Virus record (IMG/VR): IMGVR_UViG_3300042445_001315
Coordinates: 1 to 27,596 of that record
Direction: 5' to 3' (one strand)
Source of the DNA: a virus
Length of the DNA stretch: 27,596 bases
Both the position numbers and the translations under genes were made by a program. Below the pieces are notes generated by a model that saw nothing but the letters and a program-made list of their open reading frames with translations, was not told the origin of the DNA and searched no databases. Below are positions 8,104 through 16,814 of this stretch, in pieces. The number at the start of each line of letters is the position of its first letter. Position 1 is the stretch's first letter.

Positions 8104-11100
8104 ATGGAGCTTCAAAGAAATTTCCTTTCAGGGGTCATGAATAAAGATCTTGACCCTCACTTTTTGCCTGATGGTACCTATCGGGATGCGATGAATATTA
8201 TCGTAGGCGACTCTGAATCTTCTAACGATGGTGCAGCTCAAAACCTATTAGGTAACACTATGCTTAATAGTGATTTAGGTTTAGTTAATGCTAGATGCAT
8301 TGGAGCCTTGTCTTATGATGCAGAGAACTTAATATACTGGTTAGTTACATCTGATTTAGCTGATGTGATTTATGAGTATAATGAATTGCTTGCTACTACT
8401 ACTGTAGTACTTAGAGCAAGTAAGGGTTTAACAACAAAGTCTATTTTAAACTTTAATAAAGACTACCCTATAACAGGGATAAACTATATTAATGGTTTAT
8501 TATTCTGGACAGACAATTACAACCCTCCACGTAGAATAAATATTTCTCGTTGCAAGTCTTACCCTACAAATGGGTTTACTGAATCAGATATCAATGTAAT
8601 TGTAAAGCCACCTATCAGTGGACCAATAATTGGTTTAACAAAGGAAGGAGATGCAACAAGTCTTGATAATAGATTTATCTACTTTGCTTATAGATATAAG
8701 TATGTTGACAACGAGTACAGTGCCTTGTCTCCATTTTCTCCGGTAGCTTTTTCACCTAAGACTTTTGCTTATGACTATGGTGTATCTGAGAACATATCAA
8801 TGGTTAACACTTACAATACAGCAAATGTTAGCTTTAATTCAGGAGATAGAAACGTAAAAGAGATTCAGTTAATTTATCGTGATACATATAACTTAAACGC
8901 ATATGTTATAGATAATATTGTTAAGGCTGATAATTTTTATGCAGACAACCAAATCTATACTTATACATTTAAGAATGATAAGGTATATACGGTATTGCCT
9001 CAAGACCAGATAAATAGATTATTTGATAACGTACCATTAAGAGCAAAATCTCAAGAATTAATTGGCAGTAGATTAGTTTATGGAAACTATACTCAGTTCT
9101 TTAGTTTAAATACTTGTTTGGGTACAGGATTAGATCCGGCATTTTCTTTATCATTAACAACTAGTAATATCGAATTAGGTGTACCTAAGCCTACATTTAA
9201 AAGTAATAGAGATTATGAGATTGGTCTTATATACTTAGATGACTATGGTAGATCAACTACAGTAATTACGCCTACAGCTAATACAAATACAATTACTATT
9301 CCGGGCTCGAACTCAACGAAAGCAAATAACATTCGTGTTACAATCTCAGGTTCTTATAATCCTCCTTGTTTTGCGACTAGCTATCGATTGACGCTTAAGC
9401 AGAATAAGCAAGACTATTATAATATCTATCCTATTACTTATTTTATTGATGGTCAGTTTAAGTGGTTTTTAATTAACCAATCTGACCAAGACAAGATTAG
9501 TGTTGGGTCATACTTCTTTTCTAAAACACCAACTAACCCAGCACCTGATACAAGATACAAGGTGTTAGATTTAGCTGTAAAGAGTTTAGACTTCTTAGGT
9601 AATGATACCACTCAGCCTGCTGGTGTGTACTTTAAAACTAAGATTAATGACACAGCACTCCCTGCATTATACTCTTATAGTAATTGGAGTGCGGCTGGAG
9701 TAAACCCTGGTCTCCCAATTAATAATCCTTTTGTTGTAGCTGAGAAAGCTATATTCTATGGCAAAGGATTAAATGATATGATTACGAGTAATGGTAATAT
9801 ATTTACTAGTACTAAGTACGATGCAAGATTTTATATTGAAATAGCAGAGGTTGGATTGGTTGATAAATTCGCTTGGTATATTTGGGTTAATGGAGAGGGG
9901 AAAAAATACGTTGGAACCTTATCTATTACAGCAGGTGTAAACCAATTATTATCTTATACTTATACAAATAACAATATTGTATATACAATATCTTGCACCA
10001 TTAGATTTGCTACAGCAACAGGTCATACAGCTAGTGATTTCTGGACTATTATGGGCCGTGCTCCATTAACAGGAGGCTTTAGTATATTTGGAGGAGATAG
10101 AGCAGGAGGGGCATCTTACCCTATTGTAACAATGCAACCTTGGCAGTTAGACACTAACTCTCCTAGAGATAGACCTATTGAGGCAGGAGCTCTTGTTACA
10201 TTTAGCACTAAATACAATCCGGAGGACTATGAGAATACAGTAAACCAATCATTTGTAGCAACAGGCAAGTACACTAATATTGAGGAGTGGTTTATTGAAG
10301 ACGGTGTTTACTCTAAATTAAAATCATCTCTTTTGATTGATGGAGAGAAAGACGTTCAGTTTAGAAGAGTTAATGCGTTACCTACAAGTAACACAAATGC
10401 TACAACTAACCAGGGTGGTTCTATTTCTGCAACTACATTGAACAATACTGTTGCGATGTATTTCCAAGGTGGAGGAGGTGCATCATTGTATGCAAGAATG
10501 ACTGTTATTCAGCAGTCTGCGTTGACCATATTAGAAACGGTACCTAGCGAATCAAACCAAGATATATACTATGAGCTTTCAAAAACGTATCCTATTGTCA
10601 ATGGTAATCATGTTGGAAATGTTCAAAATCAAATTACTGCAAGTAATACGCCAGCCATAATTGACTTAAATACGTTTGATATCAATTCTGACTTTAATGC
10701 TTTTTGCTTTGGTAACGGAGTAGAGAGTATTCAAATTAGAGATGACTTCAACTCTCCTAAGATGGAATTTAGCCCACGTGCTAACTCAACCATCGAAGGG
10801 TACGATCAGCAGACATTGGTGCAAGCGTTAACTTATAGTGGTGTATACCAACAGACTACAGCTGTAAACAGACTCAATGAATTTAACTTGTCTCTTGGAA
10901 ACTTTAAGTACTTGGATAGATTCTTTGGTTCTATTCAAAAGTTATACTCAAGAGATACAGACTTAGTCGTATTCCAGGAGAACAAAGTTTCGAAGGTATT
11001 ATATGGCAAAAACTTATTGAGTGACTCTACCGGTGGTGGTGTTGTTGCATCAATTCCTGAAGTACTAGGTACTCAGATATCTTATGTGGGGGAATATGGT

Positions 11101-11628
11101 ATTAGTAATAATCCAGAAAGCTTTGCTAGATGGGGTAATAACTTATTCTTTACAGATGCAAGACGTGGTGCTGTATTGGCATTACAGGGTGATGGATTGT
11201 TTGAGATTTCTTCTCGAGGAATGAAGAACTGGTTTAAGGCTAACCTTAACACGAACACTCAAAAACTTGGAATGTTTGATCCGTATTTTGAACAATATAT
11301 TGTTTCAAACAATAATATTTCTGTTAAAGTTTGTAACTTTAGTTTATCTAATACTACTGTTGTAGTTTCTGGTAACGGTGTTACTAACGGATTTGGATTT
11401 AATATTGATTCAAATACATCTTGGACAATTGCAACACCGAGTGTCAATTGGATAACAGTTAGTGACTCTTCTGGAAATGGAAGTCAGACTATTAACATTA
11501 CTGTTTTGGAAAACTTATCATCAGCTAGACAGACTACATTAACAGTAACAAATGGATGTGGTCCATCAAAGCAAGTAATAATTAAACAAAATGAAACTTG
11601 TGCATTTACAGGCACTGTTACAGCATAA
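8104..11628 (+). CDS. P22 gp10-like tail stabilisation/hub protein with C-terminal BACON domain
   Basis: This 1174-residue tail protein begins with LSGVMNKDLDPHFLPDGTYR, then DAMNIIVGDSESSNDGAAQN and LLGN. That arrangement is characteristic of P22 gp10-like tail stabilisation proteins, whose body is a beta-propeller sealing the tail below the connector rings. Propeller-like repeats follow (ALSYDAENLIYWLVTSD, ITGINYINGLLFWTDNYNPP), and the body remains beta-rich and Asn/Thr/Tyr-rich. A second recognisable section at ~930-1060 (KYLDRFFGSIQKLYSRDTDL; YGISNNPESFARWGNNLFF) is conserved in such hub proteins. Residues ~1077-1164 form a BACON-type beta-sandwich: TSWTI, VNWITVS, SGNGSQTINI, then an R-x-TTLTV strand. 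BACON domains are frequent in Bacteroidota and crAss-like phages and are thought to bind carbohydrates. The ATG follows the previous stop by three bases. Confidence 0.75.
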   Translation: MELQRNFLSGVMNKDLDPHFLPDGTYRDAMNIIVGDSESSNDGAAQNLLGNTMLNSDLGLVNARCIGALSYDAENLIYWLVTSDLADVIYEYNELLATTTVVLRASKGLTTKSILNFNKDYPITGINYINGLLFWTDNYNPPRRINISRCKSYPTNGFTESDINVIVKPPISGPIIGLTKEGDATSLDNRFIYFAYRYKYVDNEYSALSPFSPVAFSPKTFAYDYGVSENISMVNTYNTANVSFNSGDRNVKEIQLIYRDTYNLNAYVIDNIVKADNFYADNQIYTYTFKNDKVYTVLPQDQINRLFDNVPLRAKSQELIGSRLVYGNYTQFFSLNTCLGTGLDPAFSLSLTTSNIELGVPKPTFKSNRDYEIGLIYLDDYGRSTTVITPTANTNTITIPGSNSTKANNIRVTISGSYNPPCFATSYRLTLKQNKQDYYNIYPITYFIDGQFKWFLINQSDQDKISVGSYFFSKTPTNPAPDTRYKVLDLAVKSLDFLGNDTTQPAGVYFKTKINDTALPALYSYSNWSAAGVNPGLPINNPFVVAEKAIFYGKGLNDMITSNGNIFTSTKYDARFYIEIAEVGLVDKFAWYIWVNGEGKKYVGTLSITAGVNQLLSYTYTNNNIVYTISCTIRFATATGHTASDFWTIMGRAPLTGGFSIFGGDRAGGASYPIVTMQPWQLDTNSPRDRPIEAGALVTFSTKYNPEDYENTVNQSFVATGKYTNIEEWFIEDGVYSKLKSSLLIDGEKDVQFRRVNALPTSNTNATTNQGGSISATTLNNTVAMYFQGGGGASLYARMTVIQQSALTILETVPSESNQDIYYELSKTYPIVNGNHVGNVQNQITASNTPAIIDLNTFDINSDFNAFCFGNGVESIQIRDDFNSPKMEFSPRANSTIEGYDQQTLVQALTYSGVYQQTTAVNRLNEFNLSLGNFKYLDRFFGSIQKLYSRDTDLVVFQENKVSKVLYGKNLLSDSTGGGVVASIPEVLGTQISYVGEYGISNNPESFARWGNNLFFTDARRGAVLALQGDGLFEISSRGMKNWFKANLNTNTQKLGMFDPYFEQYIVSNNNISVKVCNFSLSNTTVVVSGNGVTNGFGFNIDSNTSWTIATPSVNWITVSDSSGNGSQTINITVLENLSSARQTTLTVTNGCGPSKQVIIKQNETCAFTGTVTA
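11332..11595 (+). other. BACON domain region within the gp10-like protein
   Basis: Residues ~1077-1164 show the BACON pattern: strand, Trp (SNTSWTI), a second Trp before the turn (SVNWITVSDSSGNG), then TINITVLEN and RQTTLTVTN strands. Two cysteines flank it (CNFSL and NGCGP), and a short Cys-containing tail follows. The domain is at the C-terminus of the polypeptide, so it may be exposed at the tail surface. Confidence 0.75.
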
Positions 11629-11639
11629 AATAAAAACAA

Positions 11640-14600
11640 ATGAGCAAGTCGCTTTACGTAAAAATAACCAACACTCAGTCACTTGGACCGTATGCTATAT
11701 ACTATGATGCAGTTAGTGCAGCAAATTTTGCATTTTTCTACGGGACTACGACAGAAACAGAAAACATTCCGGTTACTTTATTAGTAGAGGGTAGTGGTGT
11801 AAGAGTTACAGTACCTAGTTCTGCGACTAAAATTATATTGCAAAATGCAAATGGCGACTGTCATAACTATAAAGATTTTTCAATAGCACCGCCTACCCCA
11901 ACGACTGCTCCACCTACTACTGCTCCACCTACTACAACTTTATTTCCACCTGTTGTGTTTACTAGCGTAACGACAGCTTGTGTGTTATATTATGATGGAA
12001 GCGGGCAGATTGTTATTAATATAACAGGAGGAAGTGGGTTGTATCAATACAGTATTGACGATGGTGTAACATATACCGCATCAACATCAAATCTTAGTGC
12101 AACTTTTAATAACCAACCAAACAAGGTTGGAGGATATAAGATTAAAGTAAAAAGTGTTACAGACAATAGGGTTTTTGCTTATCCTTCAAATCCAGTAAAC
12201 TTAAACTGTGCTCCTAAATTTGTCGCATCTCAAACAAGTAATTGTGACCAGAATGGATATGGTGCAATTTTATTTAGTGCATCTGGAGGTAGTGGTACGT
12301 ACCAATACAGCATTACAGATAGAACAACAGGACAAGTATTTCCTAAGCAAAGTTTTTTAGCGTTTACAAATTTAGATGGAACCCATTCATTTGATACATA
12401 TGCTTATGATTCAGGTAATCCTATTCCAGAATTAGCAAATAGTCCTGTATACACTGGACAGGTTGATTTCGCTTGTGTTCAACCAACACCAACGACATTA
12501 AATCCACCTATTGTTGTTACAGCAACATTTACTTGTAGTAATGATAATACAGCAAATGTTACATTAGCCGCAACAGGTGGCGTAGGTTCTCCATATGAGT
12601 ACGCTATGACAACCAGTATTTCGGATGTTCCTGTTTATCAGAATTCAAATCTATTTACTAATAAGTCAGCTCCAACTGGAGGTATAAATTATTATTTGTG
12701 GGCTAAGGATGCAAACGGCAAACAAGGGACTGGTATTAAAAATATAACATGTGCTGCTGTACCTCCACCTCCAATTACATTTACATCTGTTACTTCTGTA
12801 TGTGATTTGTATTATGTTGGTAGTGGTAAGATTACAATCAATGTATCTGGTGGTACTGGAGTATATCAATATAGCATTGATAATGGAACTACGTTTACTA
12901 GTTCAACAACAAATGCTACATTTTCTTTTACTAATTTAGCTAACGGTACATATAATATTAAAGCTAAAAGTATAGGTGATAATGTTATTTATACTTACGG
13001 ATCAAATCCTGTTACAATTGCATGTGCTGCTGATTTCACTGCTACTAAATTCTCGTCGTGTGCACAAAATGGCACAGGAACAATTACTGTTTCTGCATCT
13101 GGAGGTAGTGGTACTTATCAATATAGCTTGCAGAATGTAACAACAGGTGCTGTTATTCCAAAGCAAAGCTTAAATGTATTCGGTGGGTTAAATGGATTAA
13201 ACACATACGATGTTTATGCGTATGACGTAGGCAATACAGTAAACCCTAACTACCAAATATACGTAGGGCAAGTAGTGTTTAACTGTCCTCAACCGACAAC
13301 AGCACCTCCAACTCTTGCTCCTTTGTCAGTTACAGCTACAGCAGGATGTGCTCCTAGTGGTATATCTGGAACAGGCCGATTAACTGCTGGAAGCTTTAGT
13401 GGTGGTACTGGAATATATGTTTATGCTGCATATGGTTCATCAGAATCAAATGCTATTTCCAATGTTAGAAACCCTAGTGCAAGAATTACATTAAGCGGTG
13501 CCTTATCATATACTTGGCAGAATTTAGCTAACGGACCATACTTCGTTGCTATACAAGACAGTAGAGGTGATGGGTATGAAGATGTGTCAAATGGCGTAAC
13601 AATTAGTTGTACATCAACAGAGGCACCTCATCAGCAGTTCTTAGTGTATAATCTTGCAACTAATACATGTGCTAACACAGGTACAGCTACAAGATATTGG
13701 ACATATAACATGTCACTTACTACTGGATACTATAGATTAAATGGTAGTACAACTCGTGTTAAGATTGAAAGTGCAGCACCAATAACTGATAGAGGTACTC
13801 AAATTACTTCTTCTGTTGCAGATAACTGCCTTACATCAACTGTTAGATTAACACCATTTAATGATGTGCCACCAAGTGCATATACATTATTTGTAAATGA
13901 TGTGCCATATCCTGACTTTGATGAGGGTGAAAGATCTTACCCTGTTGGATCTGTTATAAAATTAGTTTACGATGGAGTTAATAATGTTTGTGGTGTTGTA
14001 TTAAATGACACAGCATACGTATCTAGCACCAATGTAACACTTGTTAATGGAGTTAGTTATACTTTTAAATTGTATAACTATAATTTCTGGTCTAACGCAG
14101 GAACTACCTATTGCAGCAATAATAAAACATTTCAGCCTCAAGCAAATGCTTGTGGAAATACTAGACAAGTAGAAGTATTCCCTTGTTCCACTAAATGTAC
14201 TGCAACAACTTTCACAGATGTTTGTACTGGAGATTATGGACAGAATGTAACAAGAACATTCTATTATGCTTGTAATGGTCAAGCTACAGGTACTGTAACT
14301 CAATTGACTTGTGGTGGCACATGTACAAGTGTGGCTCAAGATTGGGAAGTTACAGCTACTTATTGCAAACCAGGATTTTGTAATTTATTTAATGAAGAGA
14401 CGCAATCCAACCCTTGTGCTCCTAACCCAGGTAGTACACGTGAGGTAGCATTACAAACAAATAGTTGCGATTGTGGAGAGACTTGCGCTGGAACATATTC
14501 TACTTCTACTTGCGACCCTAATAACCCAGGGACACAAATAACAGTTGTTAGATATACATGCTTCCCTAATAGTGTTGTTAGCTCAACATCTACATCATGT

Positions 14601-15884
14601 GTTGAAGCTTGTGGAGCAAATACATCTCAAAACTGGGTTAATGAAGGAGCAGTTTTTTGCAGCAGTTGTATTAAAAAGCAAACTCAAAGACAATTAAATC
14701 CTTGTGCTCCTGGATATAACACAACAAGAGTAGTAGATGCAACCGATGGCAATACAACTTGCGAATGCGGTGAAGAGTGTAAAGGCACAGAAACGTATAA
14801 CTTCTGTAGTGGCACACAAGGTAAAAGTTATTATAGTGTTCAAAGATACGTATGCCCTCCGAATTCATATACTACTACGCCTCAACTAGTTGGTACATGC
14901 CTTGTTGGTACATGTGGTGTAACTACAACACCACAATACGATGCTAAGGGATATAATGCATGTTATTCTGGAGCAGGTTATCCTTGCACAACAGGTCCTG
15001 TATATCAAGATATAAATTATTGTTCTAGTACTTATAATAATTACTTTATTGAAGTAAGTGGAAATAAAATTAATGTAGGGACTCAACCTACGCAAGGGGC
15101 ATGTAATACAACTGAAAATTGGGTAGATACAGGAGCTGTTAGATGTTCAAGCACTTGTGTAAACGAGAAACAACAACAACAACAAAATCCATGTGCAACT
15201 GGATACAACACTACTCGTTGGGTAAGTAATCCTGGTGGAACTTCTTGTAACACAACTCCTAATTGGGTAGATACAGGAGCTGTTAGATGTTTTGAATGCG
15301 CAAATCAGAAAGAACAACAACAAACTAATCCGTGTGCATCTGGTACTATTCGTTGGGTAAGTAATCCTAGTGGAACTTCTTGTAACTATAATGCTAATTA
15401 CTCAGACCTAGTTGGCAATATTTATAGTTGTTCTGGTGGCGTTATAAGTGCAACACCTGTATATGAAAATTCTAATCTTTGTTTTACTGCTAGTAATCAA
15501 TGGCAAGCTGGTGGTACAACATATACATCGAATCCTTCTCAATCTTATCCTAACACTGATCCACTTTGTCTAGATACAGGTGCTCCATATTGTATAGAAC
15601 CTAACATAGTAGTTAATCTATACCAAGCAAATCCTTGCTCAACAGGAACTTGTCCACCATACAGAATCACTATACCAAATGGATGTGCACCTGCTTGCAA
15701 AACTTATAATTGGTCTTGTAATAATGGATTTGGAGTAAATTGTAATATTGTAGCGACAAGATGCGATGGAAGTTCTTATAACGATTCTGTACCAGATAAT
15801 TCAAGTGGTTCTGTATGTGCTCAAACGGGTGCTTTTGCAATTGATAATGATGGTAGTTATACCGAGGGTGGAACTTGTTCATAA
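11640..15884 (+). CDS. Modular tail fibre/adhesin with SprB-like and Cys-rich repeats
   Basis: This 1414-residue protein is probably a tail fibre or receptor-binding protein. Residues 1-80 are an N-terminal domain that may anchor it to the tail. Residues 82-103 are a Thr/Pro linker. Residues 105-657 contain six beta-sandwich-like repeats of the SprB type (GGSGxYQYSI core, then an NLANGTYNIKAKS-like strand) in the order A-B-C-A'-B'-C', separated by further Thr/Pro or Pro linkers at ~281-290, 374-379 and 550-561. Residues ~840-1414 are very Cys-rich, with repeats of a Trp/GAxxC/NPCA/TTRxV pattern and CxCGExC clusters. There is no signal peptide, enzyme motif or obvious chaperone domain. The leader is A-rich (11629-11639). 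It lies between the tail hub and two sugar transferases. SprB repeats are known from gliding adhesins of Bacteroidota. Carbohydrate or protein receptor binding is inference. Confidence 0.7.
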   Translation: MSKSLYVKITNTQSLGPYAIYYDAVSAANFAFFYGTTTETENIPVTLLVEGSGVRVTVPSSATKIILQNANGDCHNYKDFSIAPPTPTTAPPTTAPPTTTLFPPVVFTSVTTACVLYYDGSGQIVINITGGSGLYQYSIDDGVTYTASTSNLSATFNNQPNKVGGYKIKVKSVTDNRVFAYPSNPVNLNCAPKFVASQTSNCDQNGYGAILFSASGGSGTYQYSITDRTTGQVFPKQSFLAFTNLDGTHSFDTYAYDSGNPIPELANSPVYTGQVDFACVQPTPTTLNPPIVVTATFTCSNDNTANVTLAATGGVGSPYEYAMTTSISDVPVYQNSNLFTNKSAPTGGINYYLWAKDANGKQGTGIKNITCAAVPPPPITFTSVTSVCDLYYVGSGKITINVSGGTGVYQYSIDNGTTFTSSTTNATFSFTNLANGTYNIKAKSIGDNVIYTYGSNPVTIACAADFTATKFSSCAQNGTGTITVSASGGSGTYQYSLQNVTTGAVIPKQSLNVFGGLNGLNTYDVYAYDVGNTVNPNYQIYVGQVVFNCPQPTTAPPTLAPLSVTATAGCAPSGISGTGRLTAGSFSGGTGIYVYAAYGSSESNAISNVRNPSARITLSGALSYTWQNLANGPYFVAIQDSRGDGYEDVSNGVTISCTSTEAPHQQFLVYNLATNTCANTGTATRYWTYNMSLTTGYYRLNGSTTRVKIESAAPITDRGTQITSSVADNCLTSTVRLTPFNDVPPSAYTLFVNDVPYPDFDEGERSYPVGSVIKLVYDGVNNVCGVVLNDTAYVSSTNVTLVNGVSYTFKLYNYNFWSNAGTTYCSNNKTFQPQANACGNTRQVEVFPCSTKCTATTFTDVCTGDYGQNVTRTFYYACNGQATGTVTQLTCGGTCTSVAQDWEVTATYCKPGFCNLFNEETQSNPCAPNPGSTREVALQTNSCDCGETCAGTYSTSTCDPNNPGTQITVVRYTCFPNSVVSSTSTSCVEACGANTSQNWVNEGAVFCSSCIKKQTQRQLNPCAPGYNTTRVVDATDGNTTCECGEECKGTETYNFCSGTQGKSYYSVQRYVCPPNSYTTTPQLVGTCLVGTCGVTTTPQYDAKGYNACYSGAGYPCTTGPVYQDINYCSSTYNNYFIEVSGNKINVGTQPTQGACNTTENWVDTGAVRCSSTCVNEKQQQQQNPCATGYNTTRWVSNPGGTSCNTTPNWVDTGAVRCFECANQKEQQQTNPCASGTIRWVSNPSGTSCNYNANYSDLVGNIYSCSGGVISATPVYENSNLCFTASNQWQAGGTTYTSNPSQSYPNTDPLCLDTGAPYCIEPNIVVNLYQANPCSTGTCPPYRITIPNGCAPACKTYNWSCNNGFGVNCNIVATRCDGSSYNDSVPDNSSGSVCAQTGAFAIDNDGSYTEGGTCS
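11952..12476 (+). repeat. SprB-like repeat pair A-B, first copy
   Basis: Residues 105-279 hold domain A (CVLYYDGSGQIVINITGGSG) and domain B (ASGGSGTYQYS and a PKQS motif). Both reappear ~273 residues later at 12771-13286. The similarity is evident at protein level and partly at DNA level, indicating an old-to-intermediate tandem duplication of a block of ~820 bases that also includes domain C. Confidence 0.75.
12771..13286 (+). repeat. SprB-like repeat pair A'-B', second copy
   Basis: Residues 378-549 repeat the A-B pair: CDLYYVGSGKITINVSGGTG parallels the first A domain, and ASGGSGTYQYS with VIPKQS parallels the first B domain. A C-type domain follows each pair (residues 291-371 and 561-657), though the two C domains are more diverged. 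Confidence 0.75.
15117..15147 (+). repeat. 31-base exact direct repeat, copy 1
   Basis: These 31 bases, encoding NWVDTGAVRC, recur exactly at 15261-15291, 144 bases (48 codons) away. Exact identity in a protein repeat points to recent duplication or gene conversion. Confidence 0.9.
15171..15185 (+). repeat. (CAA)5 microsatellite in the fibre gene
   Basis: Five CAA units encode QQQQQ between two Cys-rich motifs. A shorter run of the same kind occurs near 15313-15322 in the next repeat. Trinucleotide slippage here would change the linker length without a frameshift. Confidence 0.85.
15216..15251 (+). repeat. 36-base direct repeat with one mismatch, copy 1
   Basis: These 36 bases, encoding RWVSNPGGTSCN, recur at 15351-15386 with a single G-to-A change, 135 bases downstream and in frame. 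The offset differs from that of the 31-base repeat because the second unit lacks three codons. Confidence 0.88.
15261..15291 (+). repeat. 31-base exact direct repeat, copy 2
   Basis: This is identical to 15117-15147. The spacing of 144 bases keeps the reading frame. Confidence 0.9.
15351..15386 (+). repeat. 36-base direct repeat with one mismatch, copy 2
   Basis: This is the second copy of the 15216-15251 sequence, encoding RWVSNPSGTSCN. The only difference is the first base of the GGT/AGT codon. Confidence 0.88.
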
Positions 15885-15899
15885 ATAAAATAAAATAGA

Positions 15900-16814
15900 A
15901 TGAATTTAAGATTTATATGTGCACAGCCTGCCACGTTGTATTATGCGTGGCAGGTTGATGTTATGTTGAATAACTTTATACAAATGGGGGTCAACCCAAA
16001 ACAAATAGATATTGTTTGTTTCAACGAGCTTGACAATACTATAGACGAATGGATTGAGGTTGTCAAAAAGTATCCAGCTAATTTCTTTTTCTACAAGGAC
16101 ACAAGAAAGACCAAGCATTATATATCTTCTATTAGACCCAATATATTAAAACAACATTGGGAGGCATATCCTGAACTTAAGGATCAAACTGTATTCTACC
16201 ACGATTGCGACATCGTCTTCACTAAGCCTATCTCTGAATGGATAACCGATGAGATGGTTAATGATAGCAATTGGTATGGGTCAGATACTAAATTCTACAT
16301 TGGACACAACTACATTAAATCAAAAGGAGAAGATGTGCTTGAGGCAATGTGTGATATTATTGGTATATACAAAGAAGTTGTTGAGCGTAATGAGGAGAAC
16401 ACCATAGGTGCTCAATACATTATTAAGAATGTAGATGCCAAGTTTTGGGAATTAGTAGAATTAGATTCAGAGGATTTATACAAAAACATAACTGATTTAA
16501 ATAACACTAAGAAGATGTTTGACCCTACATACCATGAACTACAAATATGGTGTGCAGATATGTGGGCTTTATTATGGACTGCTTGGAAGGCAGGTAATAC
16601 AACCATAATACACCCTAACCTAACATTTGCATGGGGAACAAGTAATATATCTCAATGGGATGATTATAATATCATGCATAACGCAGGTGTTACATCATCT
16701 AGTACGGGATACTTTTATAAAAGTGCTTATACAAATCAGTATCCACCAAAAGATTTAGACATAAATAAAGATACATGTAGTTATATGTATTATCAACTAG
16801 TAAAGCAATTGTAA
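15900..16814 (+). CDS. Putative DxD-type glycosyltransferase
   Basis: This 304-residue soluble protein has features of a GT-A-fold glycosyltransferase. The N-terminal strand RFICAQPA and the DIVCFNE strand at ~37-43 fit a nucleotide-sugar binding Rossmann-like half. The sequence VFYHDCDIVFTKPI at ~98-111 contains a DxD motif (D102-C-D104), which usually coordinates the metal ion and the sugar nucleotide. Later aromatic-rich segments (WCADMWALLWTAWKAG; HPNLTFAWGTSN) could form the acceptor site. There is no membrane segment. It follows the fibre gene by 15 bases and ends with a TAATG overlap with the GT29-like gene, so the two enzymes are probably made together. A strong hairpin lies at codons 10-19. 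Donor and acceptor sugars cannot be read from the sequence; family assignment is by motif only. Confidence 0.6.
   Translation: MNLRFICAQPATLYYAWQVDVMLNNFIQMGVNPKQIDIVCFNELDNTIDEWIEVVKKYPANFFFYKDTRKTKHYISSIRPNILKQHWEAYPELKDQTVFYHDCDIVFTKPISEWITDEMVNDSNWYGSDTKFYIGHNYIKSKGEDVLEAMCDIIGIYKEVVERNEENTIGAQYIIKNVDAKFWELVELDSEDLYKNITDLNNTKKMFDPTYHELQIWCADMWALLWTAWKAGNTTIIHPNLTFAWGTSNISQWDDYNIMHNAGVTSSSTGYFYKSAYTNQYPPKDLDINKDTCSYMYYQLVKQL
15927..15954 (+). other. Perfect 9-bp GC-rich hairpin in the 5' part of the glycosyltransferase gene
   Basis: CCTGCCACG at 15927-15935 pairs perfectly with CGTGGCAGG at 15946-15954 across a 10-base loop, in an otherwise AT-rich region and 27 bases after the start codon. 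No T tract follows, so it is not a standard terminator. It could impede translation or stabilise the downstream mRNA. Confidence 0.7.

Larger units (their letters stand above)
14187..15881 (+). repeat. Cys-rich repeat region of the fibre
   Basis: Residues ~850-1414 contain about five copies of a ~45-50-residue motif with a Trp, a GAVxC segment, a Gln-rich stretch, NPCA, and TTRxV or IRWV. The Trp or equivalent residues are near 902, 999, 1161 and 1209, and a degenerate copy sits near 1310. CxCGExC clusters lie at 943-949 and 1041-1047. The cysteines are regularly spaced and could form disulfides or bind metal. Confidence 0.7.

Noticed and set aside
15117-15386. Diversity-generating retroelement variable repeat
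   Set aside because: Near-identical repeats are present, but there is no reverse transcriptase, no template repeat and no adenine-specific mismatch pattern in the window.
15117-15386. CRISPR-like array
   Set aside because: The repeats have only two copies each, are not separated by uniform spacers, and encode protein in frame.
15927-15954. Intrinsic terminator after the fibre gene
   Set aside because: The hairpin lies inside the next coding region and is not followed by a T tract.
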